From the NCBI GenBank assembly GCA_007694095.1, contig RECI01000220.1:1-34633 (forward strand): a DNA stretch of 34,633 bases, read 5' to 3'. The stretch is from Balneolaceae bacterium. GTDB taxonomy: Bacteria; Bacteroidota; Rhodothermia; Balneolales; Balneolaceae. A program made the translations under genes and the position numbers. The notes beneath the pieces are model-generated. The model was not told the origin of the DNA, made no database searches, and worked only from the letters and a program-made list of their open reading frames with translations. Of the stretch, positions 1 through 7,769 are shown piece after piece; the stretch's first letter is position 1, and the number at the start of each line of letters is the position of its first letter.

Positions 1-312
1 AACCAGGCCCTTGCTGTTTATTTCCCGGACTGTGAATTATTGCCCTGTGAAATCACCGAATGTTCCTGGCTTGGGAACCATACAATGAATCAAATCAGCG
101 GAGATTCTGATCAATCAAATATGACTTTTATGGAGACGGTAAAAGCTATCCGTTTTAAAATGGCATTATCTTCATATATGCGATATAAAATGGATGTATT
201 GCGCCTGATAACATTCAACAAACAGGATCTTATATACAATTGGATCCCTCCTTATCCGGTTTTCTTTTACCTATTCAGGCCTTTTGGCATTTTATTGCGA
301 AAATTGAAATAA
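1..312 (+). CDS. C-terminal part of a gene truncated by the window edge, function uncertain
   Basis: An open frame runs from base 1 to a TAA at 310-312, so about 103 residues of a longer protein are visible. An internal ATG at 40 exists, but the frame is open before it and I see no reason to start there. The tail is basic and hydrophobic and ends in a PVFFYLFRPFGILLRKLK segment. This resembles the end of uncharacterised nucleotidyltransferase-like proteins (Pfam NTP_transf_5), which often finish with an aromatic-rich 'LRP' stretch, but the match is by eye and weak. No catalytic motif is visible because the N-terminal part is missing. The next gene starts about 290 bp downstream, beyond a terminator-like hairpin. 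Confidence 0.5.
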   Translation, partial: NQALAVYFPDCELLPCEITECSWLGNHTMNQISGDSDQSNMTFMETVKAIRFKMALSSYMRYKMDVLRLITFNKQDLIYNWIPPYPVFFYLFRPFGILLRKLK

Positions 313-478
313 CACTGATTTTAAACTGCTGTCGCGTCAGCGATAAAACGACAGAAAATCATCTGAAGAGACGAACCGGGATCATCCCAATCAACAGATA
401 GGGGTCATTTTTCGAAAAACTCGCCAGATGACTATTCAACACTTTAACCATGACATGATACTACTGCATTTTTAACCC

Positions 479-501
479 AAAAAAGCCGTTAGGCCTTTTT
501 T
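479..501. terminator. Terminator-like hairpin between the partial gene and the permease
   Basis: Six A, then GCC, loop GTTA, GGCC and six T form a stem with one bulged base and an A-tract/T-tract on either side, so it could work on both strands. It lies 167 bp after the stop of the truncated gene, further than usual. A small GCCC-tcc-GGGC hairpin follows directly at 502-512. Confidence 0.5.
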
Positions 502-512
502 GCCCTCCGGGC

Positions 513-540
513 AAAATTATCATTGGTCAATGACAATTTT
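513..540. promoter_or_regulatory. 28-bp near-perfect palindrome upstream of the permease gene
   Basis: Two 14-base arms (AAAATTATCATTGG and TCAATGACAATTTT) match as reverse complements at 12 of 14 positions. The site sits 63 bp before the chosen ATG of the GntP-type permease. Size and position fit an operator for a dimeric regulator, but no regulator gene is adjacent, and an RNA hairpin is equally possible. Confidence 0.3.
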
Positions 541-603
541 GGGTTTAAATCTGGTTTTCTTTGCTTTATATTCACCAAACCTGAACAATCGATAAACCTG
601 AAT

Positions 604-1926
604 ATGGGGATTTTTATCTGGCTTCTACTTGTGGTTATGCTCATCGTCGGGATGACGGTACGGTATAAACTGCACCCTTTTCTCGCTCTTTTGGCCGGAG
701 CTATTCTTATGGGATTTGCAGCCCGGCTTGAGGCGGCCATTCTTGTAGGTGCACTGGCCGACGGTTTTGGGGCAACTCTCCGCGGAATAGGGATTGTGAT
801 TGCTGCCGGCGCTATCATCGGGGAATACCTCGACCGCAGTGGCGGAGCCAAAGTGCTTGCCGGTAAAATTCTTGAAAAGGTGGGAGAAAAAAACTCCCCA
901 CTTGCCATGGGCATGACCGGTTACATTGTCTCAATCCCAGTATTTTGTGATTCAGGGTTTATAGTCCTCTCTGCGCTGAATAAAGCCATAGCCAAACGTG
1001 CAGGCATTTCGCTGGCTGTTCTGGCCGTTGCACTGGCGTCGGGCCTGTATGCAACCCATGTATTTGTGCCCCCAACCCCCGGGCCGCTAGCTGCCGCGGC
1101 AACCCTCGGGGCCGACATTGGATGGGTTCTTATTTTGGGCCTTATCGTATCACTTCCCGTAATGGGTGCGGCTTTGATATGGGCTACACGTTATTGTAAA
1201 AAATACACCATTGAATTTGATCTTAAAGAAGCAGATACCGAAACCGGTTTCCGGCCTCCGTCATTCCTTTTGGCAATCACCCCCATTCTCACACCTATTC
1301 TTTTAATCGCTCTGAAATCCATAGCGGAACTACCAGTAAAACCTTTTGGCGAAGCCTGGATTTTTAATGCATTCCGGTTTATGGGAGACCCGATCATTGC
1401 ATTGCTGACAGGGGTATGCCTTGCATTCTTTATGGTAGGGGGTGGCAAAAAGCGTATTCAAAACAGCTGGCTTGAGGAAGCTCTGAAAAAAGCGGGTATC
1501 ATCATTCTTATTACCGGTGCAGGCGGCGCATTCGGGGCAGTGCTCAGGGAAACAGATCTCGGTGAATTTGCCGCACGTTTTGCCGAGATTGGCGGGCTGG
1601 GCGTGCTGATACCTTTCATTATTGCCGCTTTTCTGAAAACGGCACAAGGTTCCTCAACTGTTGCAATCATCACGGCAGCAGCCATCACGGCACCGCTCCT
1701 TGAACCTCTCGGTTTTGATTCCACTCTTGGAAAAGCCCTGGTTGTATTGGCGATCGGCGCCGGATCACTTACGGTATCTCATGTGAATGACAGTTATTTC
1801 TGGGTGGTTGCAAAATTCTCCGATATGGATACATCAACCGCTCTTAAAACCCACACCATTTCCACACTCATCATGGGCCTGACGGGGCTTCTGACGATAC
1901 AGCTGCTTGCTTGGCTGCTGGTTTAA
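604..1926 (+). CDS. GntP-family gluconate/organic acid:proton symporter
   Basis: The protein is 440 residues of almost continuous hydrophobic helices, which is the usual length for the GntP family (gluconate, related sugar acids or other carboxylates, taken up with protons across the inner membrane). Recognisable segments include GIFIWLLLVVMLIVGM at the N-terminus, a conserved VSIPVFCDSGFIVLSALNKA stretch, VFVPPTPGPLAAA, KTAQGSSTVAIITAAA and SHVNDSYFWVV near the C-terminus. The last two are characteristic of GntP transporters. An ATG at 523 would add 27 polar residues ahead of the first helix and overlap the palindrome at 513-540, so I chose 604. It stands alone with no sugar-acid catabolic genes beside it, so the substrate cannot be named. 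Confidence 0.9.
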   Translation: MGIFIWLLLVVMLIVGMTVRYKLHPFLALLAGAILMGFAARLEAAILVGALADGFGATLRGIGIVIAAGAIIGEYLDRSGGAKVLAGKILEKVGEKNSPLAMGMTGYIVSIPVFCDSGFIVLSALNKAIAKRAGISLAVLAVALASGLYATHVFVPPTPGPLAAAATLGADIGWVLILGLIVSLPVMGAALIWATRYCKKYTIEFDLKEADTETGFRPPSFLLAITPILTPILLIALKSIAELPVKPFGEAWIFNAFRFMGDPIIALLTGVCLAFFMVGGGKKRIQNSWLEEALKKAGIIILITGAGGAFGAVLRETDLGEFAARFAEIGGLGVLIPFIIAAFLKTAQGSSTVAIITAAAITAPLLEPLGFDSTLGKALVVLAIGAGSLTVSHVNDSYFWVVAKFSDMDTSTALKTHTISTLIMGLTGLLTIQLLAWLLV

Positions 1927-1964
1927 GATGCAACGGGGTTGGATTGATCAGATATTCACTTATC

Positions 1965-2096
1965 CCGGATTAAGCGATAGACTTCCGAAGTCTTTCGGAC
2001 TTGTGAATGAAACCTTTATATATTAAAAAATCTAAGTTTTAATGAAATGAAGAGAGACTTCGGAAGTCTTTTTCGTCTATTGCTTAATGTGGGTTT
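1965..2096. repeat. Inverted pair of a dispersed palindromic repeat after the permease gene
   Basis: The left arm (1965-1995) contains ATTAAGCGATAGAC followed by ACTTCCGAAGTCT. The right arm (2055-2096) contains AGACTTCGGAAGTCT then CTATTGCTTAATG in the opposite sense. Each arm carries its own 15-base palindrome (AGACTTC-x-GAAGTCT). The 130-bp block therefore looks like a small element with inverted ends. A half copy of the right arm occurs at 22716-22757. The element fills most of the 316-bp gap between the permease and ftsY and may also act as a transcription terminator. Confidence 0.6.
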
Positions 2097-2242
2097 ATTC
2101 CAATAAAATAGAATATGCCATATGGCGCAATAGAAGGGGCAGGCGGGTCGCTTGGGGCATCGTGGGGCCTTGTGAGAGGAGGCACAAGCAAGATGCTTGC
2201 GCCATCATGGATCATGGATCTGCGTTTGGATACCGGGAATGG

Positions 2243-3208
2243 TTAGTTTGCAATCTCTTCTCCGAACAGGGCTTTTATAAATGTAACCCTGTCAAAAACC
2301 TGCAAATCTTCGATCTGTTCCCCTACGCCGATGTATTTTACCGGCACGCTCAGTTCGTTCGAAATCCCGATAACGATGCCCCCTTTTGCGGTTCCGTCAA
2401 GTTTTGTGAGGACCAGGCCGGTAACATCCACCACTTCGGTAAAAGCTTTCGCCTGCAACATGGCATTTTGGCCGGTTGAAGCATCAAGCACCAGCAGGAT
2501 TTCATGCGGAGCACCGTCTACCACCTTGCCCATAACACGCTTGATTTTTGCCAGTTCTTCCATCAGTGATTTTTTGTTGTGCAGACGGCCGGCAGTATCA
2601 ATCAGAGTCACATCCGCACCTTTTGATTTTGCTGATGCCACCGTATCGTAAGCCACTGCGGCAGGATCGGCGTTCTGTCCCTGCTGGATAATTGGAACTC
2701 CGGCACGTTCGCTCCAGATGGTGAGCTGGTCAACCGCAGCAGCACGAAAGGTATCGGCTGCTCCAATCAGAACACTTTTGCCGGCATGTTTGTACAGATA
2801 AGCGAGTTTGCCAATTGTGGTGGTTTTCCCCACACCGTTTACCCCAACAATAAGAATCACGTGTGGTTTATGAGAAAAGCCTGCATCAAATTCGGCAGGC
2901 TGATCCGGACGGTTCTCCTTTAACAGTGCGGTGATTTCCTCCCGCATTATTTGCTGCAGTTCTGCCTGGGTGATGAATTTATCGCGGGCAACACGTGCCT
3001 CAAGCCGGCTGATTATTTCGATGGTGGTTTTTACACCCACATCTGATGAGATCAGTGCGTCTTCCAGTTCATCGAGGGTGGCATCGTCTATTTTATCCTT
3101 GCCTGCAATGCTCTTGCTGATTTTATTCAGCAACCCTTCGCGGCTTTTTTCCACACCCTTGTCGAGTTTTTCTGTTTTCCTAAGTCCGAGTTTGTCTAAC
3201 CAGCTCAT
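2243..3208 (-). CDS. ftsY: Signal recognition particle receptor FtsY
   Basis: FtsY is the membrane-associated GTPase that docks SRP-ribosome complexes at the Sec translocon. The 321-residue protein has the helical N domain (about 20-95), then the SRP-type G domain: P-loop GVNGVGKTT at 122-130, DTFRAAA at 152-158, DTAGR at 204-208, TKLDGTAKGG at 268-277 and the closing GVGEQIEDLQVFD. It lacks the long acidic A domain seen in E. coli FtsY (about 500 residues), as in many bacteria with short FtsY. The start MSWLDKLGLRK is typical of short FtsY and is used here. The gene follows pgsA-like on the same strand, but a hairpin with T-tract separates them (3232-3266), so co-transcription is doubtful. 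Confidence 0.97.
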   Translation of the reverse strand: MSWLDKLGLRKTEKLDKGVEKSREGLLNKISKSIAGKDKIDDATLDELEDALISSDVGVKTTIEIISRLEARVARDKFITQAELQQIMREEITALLKENRPDQPAEFDAGFSHKPHVILIVGVNGVGKTTTIGKLAYLYKHAGKSVLIGAADTFRAAAVDQLTIWSERAGVPIIQQGQNADPAAVAYDTVASAKSKGADVTLIDTAGRLHNKKSLMEELAKIKRVMGKVVDGAPHEILLVLDASTGQNAMLQAKAFTEVVDVTGLVLTKLDGTAKGGIVIGISNELSVPVKYIGVGEQIEDLQVFDRVTFIKALFGEEIAN

Positions 3209-3231
3209 TTTTTAAGTGAAAAGTGAAAAGT

Positions 3232-3266
3232 AAAAAGTGAAAAGTTGTTAATACTTTTCACTTTTT
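3232..3266. terminator. Perfect 13-bp inverted repeat with A/T flanks, likely bidirectional terminator
   Basis: AAAAAGTGAAAAG at 3232-3244 and CTTTTCACTTTTT at 3254-3266 are perfect reverse complements around a 9-base loop. The stem is A/T-rich and starts just past the stop codon of the phosphatidyltransferase gene, which reads leftward into it. Extra GTGAAAAGT copies just before it (3215-3231) form a short direct repeat, so it could alternatively be a repeat element. Confidence 0.55.
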
Positions 3267-3268
3267 AC

Positions 3269-3871
3269 TCAATTAAAATCTGCACCTTCTATGATTTTAC
3301 GGTAACGGATTACATAATCAATAAATGAATAAACCATAAAAAGTACGGAAATGATCATCAAGACGGTATGCAGAGTTTGCATATCTCTCAAAAAGAATAC
3401 GGACAGCCAATAAACAGCCATTATATTTACCGAAACTTTGCCCGACATAATCGACATTGCAACTTTGCCTCTCCTTTTTTTGATATGAGCAGAGCCTGCC
3501 ATAATCAGCAGGTCGCGTATCACTCCAACCACAAAATACCATAGCGGAATCCATCCAAGAATTACAGTATAAAAGAACAGGAAAAAGGCCATCAGCTTGT
3601 CAGCAACCGGATCCAGGGTTTTTCCCAGCTCTGATATTTCATCAAACCACCGTGCAACCAGTCCGTCCAGGTAATCTGATAACACTCCGTAGCATATCAG
3701 AAAAATAATAAGTTTATTTACAGTGTAGTCATTCTCGATGTGCAGCCAAATGATGGGAATCACAACTAATACACGTGAAAATGAAATTAAATTCGACCAC
3801 GTGAAAATGTCGTCTTTTACCAATACCTTCTTACCGTCAACATTTGCTGCTTCATTCATGCGGGTTTGCAT
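3269..3871 (-). CDS. CDP-alcohol phosphatidyltransferase (PgsA-like phospholipid synthase)
   Basis: This is an integral membrane enzyme that joins a CDP-activated lipid to an alcohol. In this family and size class the usual reaction is phosphatidylglycerophosphate synthesis (PgsA), though cardiolipin-type or other head groups cannot be excluded. The full signature is present: D66-x-x-D-G-x-x-A-R74-x8-G83-x3-D87-x3-D91 (DYLDGLVAR...GKTLDPVAD), with all metal- and CDP-binding aspartates. Several hydrophobic segments follow, as expected for about six helices in 200 residues. The N-terminal 25 residues are polar. It is divergent from the Nudix gene, with only 54 bp between the starts, so the two share a promoter region. 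Confidence 0.88.
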   Translation of the reverse strand: MQTRMNEAANVDGKKVLVKDDIFTWSNLISFSRVLVVIPIIWLHIENDYTVNKLIIFLICYGVLSDYLDGLVARWFDEISELGKTLDPVADKLMAFFLFFYTVILGWIPLWYFVVGVIRDLLIMAGSAHIKKRRGKVAMSIMSGKVSVNIMAVYWLSVFFLRDMQTLHTVLMIISVLFMVYSFIDYVIRYRKIIEGADFN

Positions 3872-3925
3872 ATCAAATTCGTTCGTTCAGCGGTATAATA
3901 ATACGTTATTTTTAATCAAAGATAT

Positions 3926-4531
3926 ATGCAAATGAAAGATGAGTATTTATCGAACCCCGGAAATGTCACTTCTCTCTTAATGGAAAAACCTCTGAAGTCG
4001 GAACATGTTTACGATGGACCACTGCTGCAGGTTTATACCGATAAAGTTGAGTTACCCGATAAAACAACATCAACAAGAGACTGGATTAAACATCCCGGGG
4101 CGAGTGCGGTTGTACCGGTATTTGAGGATGGTACCATCATGCTGCTGAAACAGTTTCGCTATCCGGCGCGGAAAGTGTTTATTGAAGTTCCTGCTGGTAA
4201 ACTCGATCCCGGAGAATCGCCCCGGTCCACTGCCGAGCGCGAACTTCTCGAAGAAAGCGGGATAAGATGCGATCATTTGGTTGAGATTGGATCTTTTTAT
4301 CCTGCCATTGGCTATGCTGATGAAATCATTTACACCTTTGTGGCGTGGGGCCTCAAAACAGAAGAGCAGCATGAGGATGATGATGAGTTTTTGCTCAATT
4401 ACCGCATTCCATTTGTACAGGCCATGAGCATGATCGAATCGGGTGAGATATCTGACGGCAAAACCATCTGTACACTTCTGCATACATCCATGTGGTGGAA
4501 AAAAAATGGCCCGTTCAGGATTGAATTTTAG
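3926..4531 (+). CDS. Nudix hydrolase, probable ADP-ribose pyrophosphatase
   Basis: A 201-residue cytoplasmic protein carries a complete Nudix box at 91-113, GKLDPGE-x7-REL-x-EESGI, which holds the Mg-binding glutamates. The preceding RDWIKHPGASAVVPVFEDG and LLKQFRYP segments are typical of the ADP-ribose pyrophosphatase branch (NudF type), which splits ADP-ribose into AMP and ribose 5-phosphate. FYPAIGYADEIIYTFVA after the box fits the same branch. Two ATGs stand close together (3926 and 3932) and either may be used. The exact substrate is inferred from family resemblance only. Confidence 0.88.
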   Translation: MQMKDEYLSNPGNVTSLLMEKPLKSEHVYDGPLLQVYTDKVELPDKTTSTRDWIKHPGASAVVPVFEDGTIMLLKQFRYPARKVFIEVPAGKLDPGESPRSTAERELLEESGIRCDHLVEIGSFYPAIGYADEIIYTFVAWGLKTEEQHEDDDEFLLNYRIPFVQAMSMIESGEISDGKTICTLLHTSMWWKKNGPFRIEF

Positions 4532-4610
4532 GTACTGCAGGAAAATGTTGTGGGTGTAGAATTGCCCCGGTTGTTTTATCGATTTACGACCAACAAAGTT
4601 CAGGGCTTTT

Positions 4611-4641
4611 AGCTGATAGCTGATAGCTGATAGCTGATAGC
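4611..4641. repeat. Heptamer tandem repeat (AGCTGAT)x4
   Basis: Four head-to-tail copies of the 7-base unit AGCTGAT plus a partial copy. Heptameric arrays of this kind are known as short tandemly repeated repetitive (STRR) sequences in cyanobacteria, and very similar arrays occur in other genomes. The array lies in the convergent gap between the Nudix gene and the 95-residue gene and interrupts no gene. Confidence 0.75.
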
Positions 4642-4691
4642 CAAAAAACAACATTATTTACGAAATAAACCAGGTTTGGAAAACCCCGGTA

Positions 4692-4979
4692 TTACTCACG
4701 AATCAACCCGTCTTTTACTGCCAACCGGAAAAGTGAGCGGTGCAGCCGCTTTCCGTCCAGATCACCGCGCTGTATCAATTCCTCAATCTCAACACCTGTA
4801 AACATCATCAGACATCCATTCTGCCTGAACTGTTCGTCAATGTTACGCGGATCGGTCAGCCGCAGCTTTTTGATATTGAGACCGCCCGGGCTGATGCGCA
4901 GGTCAATAAGGCAATAATAAATATCCTCAGGTTCGTTGCCGAATTCAATTTTTTGAAGTGATGTGTGGCTGAGTTTCAT
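4692..4979 (-). CDS. Conserved-looking hypothetical protein, 95 residues
   Basis: I do not recognise a family. The protein is soluble, with no signal or membrane segment, and has an even mix of charged and hydrophobic residues that looks like real coding sequence: MKLSHTSLQKIEFGNEPEDI, then a probable beta-rich middle (YYCLIDLRISPGG), a helix-like ELIQRGDLDGKRLHRSLFRL and a short charged end. The MKL start is the only sensible one. It lies 73 bp downstream of the HTH gene on the same strand and could be co-expressed with it. Confidence 0.6.
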   Translation of the reverse strand: MKLSHTSLQKIEFGNEPEDIYYCLIDLRISPGGLNIKKLRLTDPRNIDEQFRQNGCLMMFTGVEIEELIQRGDLDGKRLHRSLFRLAVKDGLIRE

Positions 4980-5052
4980 TTCTTTTGTGTTTTAATATCC
5001 AGAACAGAGGCACAGCAGTTAGAATGATAAGATTTGAAATAATGATTTTCTA

Positions 5053-5475
5053 TTACTCTCCATGCCTCACAATAAAATCGCGGGCTTTTACAATTTCAAT
5101 AATTTCACCGCTGGCAGCATCCGTAATTTGTATTTGAAACAGGCTGATGATAGCCTGGCTTTTTAAACACTCAAGGGTTTCAGATATAGTATCACACTCC
5201 TCTGATTCGCTCACGAGATCATTAACCCCCTGTACAATATATTTCAATTTTGGCTGCTGCTGTTTTTTTTGGGTTGAAGATGTATTTGCCTCTGTCATGT
5301 CTTTATCAAAATAACTGCGGATTGCTTCTTCGGTCACAAACCACTGAACACCGAGTTTTCTACCCTTCAGCCGCCCTTCCCGAAGGTAGGCCCGGAGAGT
5401 CATTTTGCTGATGCCGAGTAATTCGTGCAGATCATCAATAGAATAGAGGGTTAATGACCCAATTTTTTTTGGCAT
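5053..5475 (-). CDS. Excisionase/MerR-type helix-turn-helix DNA-binding protein
   Basis: Residues about 10-52 (YSIDDLHELLGISKMTLRAY, then LREGRLKGRKLGVQWFVTEEAIRSYF) match the winged HTH_17 (excisionase/MerR-like) fold: recognition helix, wing with GRKLGVQW, then the following helix. A linker rich in Q, K, S and T (55-75) leads to a C-terminal domain of about 65 residues that I do not recognise, ending EIVKARDFIVRHGE. At 140 residues it is much longer than a bare excisionase, so it is more likely a regulator or accessory DNA-binding protein than a phage Xis. No integrase is nearby. The A/T-rich region just before its start contains two TATACATTAA-like repeats (5511-5535) that could be its own operator. 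Confidence 0.8.
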   Translation of the reverse strand: MPKKIGSLTLYSIDDLHELLGISKMTLRAYLREGRLKGRKLGVQWFVTEEAIRSYFDKDMTEANTSSTQKKQQQPKLKYIVQGVNDLVSESEECDTISETLECLKSQAIISLFQIQITDAASGEIIEIVKARDFIVRHGE

Positions 5476-5688
5476 ATATGTTATTTTTACCTGATTATAA
5501 ATTGATATTACTTATACATTAATATACATTAAACTACATAACTATTCAGATAGTTGCATAATCAGATTTACATTTGGCTGGAATAACCGAGTTGCCGTAT
5601 ATTACCTATAGTTGACCAAAATTCAAGCCCATCCAGTGATCACTGTTTCTTTATTCTCACCCCTCCTTTCTTTAGTTTTTCTCTTTCA

Positions 5689-5850
5689 TTAAGTCTTTTT
5701 TGAATTTGAATTATGGGAACTGAATCTAATGAAGTTTTCGGGCACATTTTCTGGCTTGAATGACTGTTCTTCATTCAAATAACAACAAAAAACCTTTCCC
5801 GGTTCAAAAATTTCACAATTCAACAGTCCAAAAGTTTCTGGTTTAGACAT
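5689..5850 (-). CDS. Possible small protein, 53 residues, unknown
   Basis: An ATG at 5850 opens a 53-codon frame ending in TAA at 5689, beginning MSKPETFGLLNCEIFEPGKV and continuing with an acidic NEEQSFKPENVPENF segment. The composition is protein-like (E, K, N, F, few rare residues) but there is no recognised domain, signal peptide or ribosome binding site. It could be a genuine small gene, the remnant of a larger one, or chance. Confidence 0.3.
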   Translation of the reverse strand: MSKPETFGLLNCEIFEPGKVFCCYLNEEQSFKPENVPENFIRFSSHNSNSKKT

Positions 5851-6056
5851 CCAGATGGAGTCGGTTCGTCTGTTATTCTGTTTACCTGATCCCTGCCTTC
5901 ACTGATATCATCCTGCTGCCCCTCGATAGATTGCATCATTTTTCAACATTCTGTCGCTCGGGGCATCATTTTGTGCCTTCTTTGCCCCCGGGTTGCGCTC
6001 CATCCCCATGCCTTGCATAGGCGATTTCCGCTCCACCCGGGGTTACCATATTGTTC

Positions 6057-6074
6057 GAGGCTGTCTCAAAAGTC
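6057..6074. mobile_element. Possible relic of an insertion-sequence end
   Basis: GAGGCTGTCTCAAAAGTC resembles the terminal inverted repeats of IS1182-like elements (recalled, not searched). No matching opposite end or transposase fragment was found within the window, so at most this is a solo end left after deletion. Confidence 0.3.
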
Positions 6075-6162
6075 GTTAATGCCATTTTTAAGCTTTATAA
6101 ATTTAGGTGATGAATGTTAGAATGGATTTCCAACTATGTCAACCCTACCCCTCTCCTGTCCC

Positions 6163-6238
6163 CGACGCAAAAAACGCCGGAGGCAGGGCTTATTTTTATC
6201 ATTCAGCCGGAAACTGACCTTCGACGCAAAAAACGCCG
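6163..6238. repeat. Duplicated 17-mer CGACGCAAAAAACGCCG
   Basis: Identical copies at 6163-6179 and 6222-6238, 59 bp apart, just downstream of the stop of the sugar-isomerase-like gene. Function unknown. Confidence 0.7.
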
Positions 6239-6255
6239 CATGGAGGGGTATTGTA

Positions 6256-7179
6256 TTATTTCAGGGTAGCGTAGTTGTTTTGAATCATATAGTTAAAGCT
6301 CTCCTGAAGTTTGGCAAAAACATCACCTTCCACCTCATCCATTTCGATGACCATCCATTCGGCATATCCGGCTGCGGCTTCCATGACAGAGGGAATATCG
6401 AGTGTCCCTTTGCCAACTGCGGTCATTGGCTCATGAGGCTCAGTGGCGCTGACGTCATCAGGGTTAGCAGGACCATCTTTTACATGTAGCATCTTAACCC
6501 TGCTGCCCAACTCGCGGATGATAGCCGCAGGATCAAGCCTGGCCACTTTTACCCAATAGATATCCACCTGGAAAAAGACATCCTCATGCAGTTCATCAGC
6601 AAGTATCTGATACGGAATTCTGTCGCCGGCCCGGTTTCTAAATTCCCACCAATGGTTATGAAGCCCGAATTCAAGTCCATTTGCCCTGGCAAAATCAGAC
6701 ACATCATTATATACCGATACCAATTCCATTGTCCCGTCATAAGAACTGTAACGGGGATCTTCGGGCCAGCCGTGCCAGATTATTTTATTGCTTCCGTAGG
6801 TTTCGGCAAGTTCCAGTAGCATGTTCTTGTCACCATTTTCAGGCAGTTCGGCGTGTATGGAAGAAACCGAAAGGCCGGCATCCCGCAAATATCCTACGCC
6901 TTCCCGATGTGAAACTCCTTCCGGCCAAAATGCCGTCTCCACGTGCGTAAAGCCAATTTCTGCAAGCCGGCGCAGTGTTCCCTGCAAATCGCGCGCTATT
7001 TCATTCCTCACGGTATAGAGCTGCATGGAAAGATATGGAAGCACCTTCTCACGGTCTGCCGGCGAGCAGGCTGCCATTCCAAAAGGCAGGGCAGCTCCCA
7101 GTACACCCATACCGGATAGTTTAAAAAATGAACGCCGGTCAATCGGCTTGCTATGGAGTTTGGATAATGATTTCATCAT
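6256..7179 (-). CDS. Exported xylose-isomerase-like TIM-barrel protein (sugar phosphate isomerase/epimerase family)
   Basis: The N-terminus has a twin-arginine signal (DRRSFFKLSG at 14-23), a hydrophobic stretch and FGMAAC with Cys38, so the protein is probably Tat-exported and possibly lipid-anchored. The body is an AP_endonuc_2/xylose-isomerase-like TIM barrel: LSMQLYTVR opening strand, VETAFWPEGV, SSIHAELPE, EFGLHNHWWEF, FQVDIYWV, MLHVKDG and WMVIEMDE, which supply the His, Glu and Asp positions used for metal binding in this fold. Length (307) is standard. Such exported members are common in Bacteroidota-like polysaccharide or inositol degradation loci, but the substrate cannot be read from sequence. 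The adjacent exported hydrolase and NIPSNAP genes point to a small catabolic neighbourhood. Confidence 0.85.
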   Translation of the reverse strand: MMKSLSKLHSKPIDRRSFFKLSGMGVLGAALPFGMAACSPADREKVLPYLSMQLYTVRNEIARDLQGTLRRLAEIGFTHVETAFWPEGVSHREGVGYLRDAGLSVSSIHAELPENGDKNMLLELAETYGSNKIIWHGWPEDPRYSSYDGTMELVSVYNDVSDFARANGLEFGLHNHWWEFRNRAGDRIPYQILADELHEDVFFQVDIYWVKVARLDPAAIIRELGSRVKMLHVKDGPANPDDVSATEPHEPMTAVGKGTLDIPSVMEAAAGYAEWMVIEMDEVEGDVFAKLQESFNYMIQNNYATLK

Positions 7180-7769
7180 CGTGATTATGGTTATATGTTT
7201 GCAGCGGATGAGAAAGCTCTAACTGTAATGTATCAGAAAATTGAGAAGTTTTCTCATGTATTTGAAGGATGTCATTGGAAACCCCACTTTTTGCCCCAAA
7301 AACCCTGCTCTACGAAATATCCCTTCACTAAAGCTTCAGCGCATCTTCGATTTTAATTAGTAGAACAGGCAACACCATTGAGGAGGTGACAGTTAAAAAT
7401 TCCCTCTCGTCTGTTACGAGTGCTTCGGATAGAAGGGATTGTTATTTTGAGAATTCCCTCAGTACTTGTAGATCCTTCCGCTCCAGCCGGAAAAGCACCG
7501 GCTTACGGTCAGGATGACAGTGTACCCGGGGTTACGAGCCGGCATACTGAAAAACCCCGTATACCGGGATCCTGCATACGCCGGTTCATCGTGTTAGCCA
7601 TGCCGCTGTCATCCTGCCTGCCCTCAATCCCTCGGGGAGGAGACCCAATGCGCTTTTTGTATTGGGTTGACAAAGGATCTCATTATCATGGGAATCGCTA
7701 TCGCTCGGAGCGCTTCGCGTGCAAAAGATGAGCATTGAACTTGAATATGATTTGCATAAGTCAAAAACA
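7180..7769. other. 590-bp spacer without a supported gene
   Basis: A perfect palindrome TGAGAA-gtt-TTCTCA stands at 7242-7256, 63 bp before the start of the TIM-barrel gene, and could be an operator. ACCCGGGGTTACG at 7524-7536 matches the core of the G+C-rich repeats seen at 6035-6047. The open frames here are short and rich in R, P and C and look like noise. Confidence 0.5.

Larger units (their letters stand above)
5476..6255. other. 780-bp spacer with repeat debris and one possible small ORF
   Basis: No standard gene is visible. The right part holds G+C-rich repeat-like sequence (5987-6047, with CCCGGGTTGCG and ACCCGGGGTTAC at its ends), a possible insertion-sequence terminus (6057-6074) and a duplicated 17-mer (6163-6238). 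The left part is A/T-rich and contains a 53-codon ORF on the minus strand. The mixture suggests a former insertion site that has decayed. Confidence 0.6.

Noticed and set aside
489-914. 141-codon minus-strand frame over the permease start
   Set aside because: Shadow of the GntP-type gene; Pro/Ala/Ser/Arg-rich and unlike a real protein.
6136-6489. 117-codon plus-strand frame
   Set aside because: Mostly antisense to the TIM-barrel gene and begins in repeat sequence.
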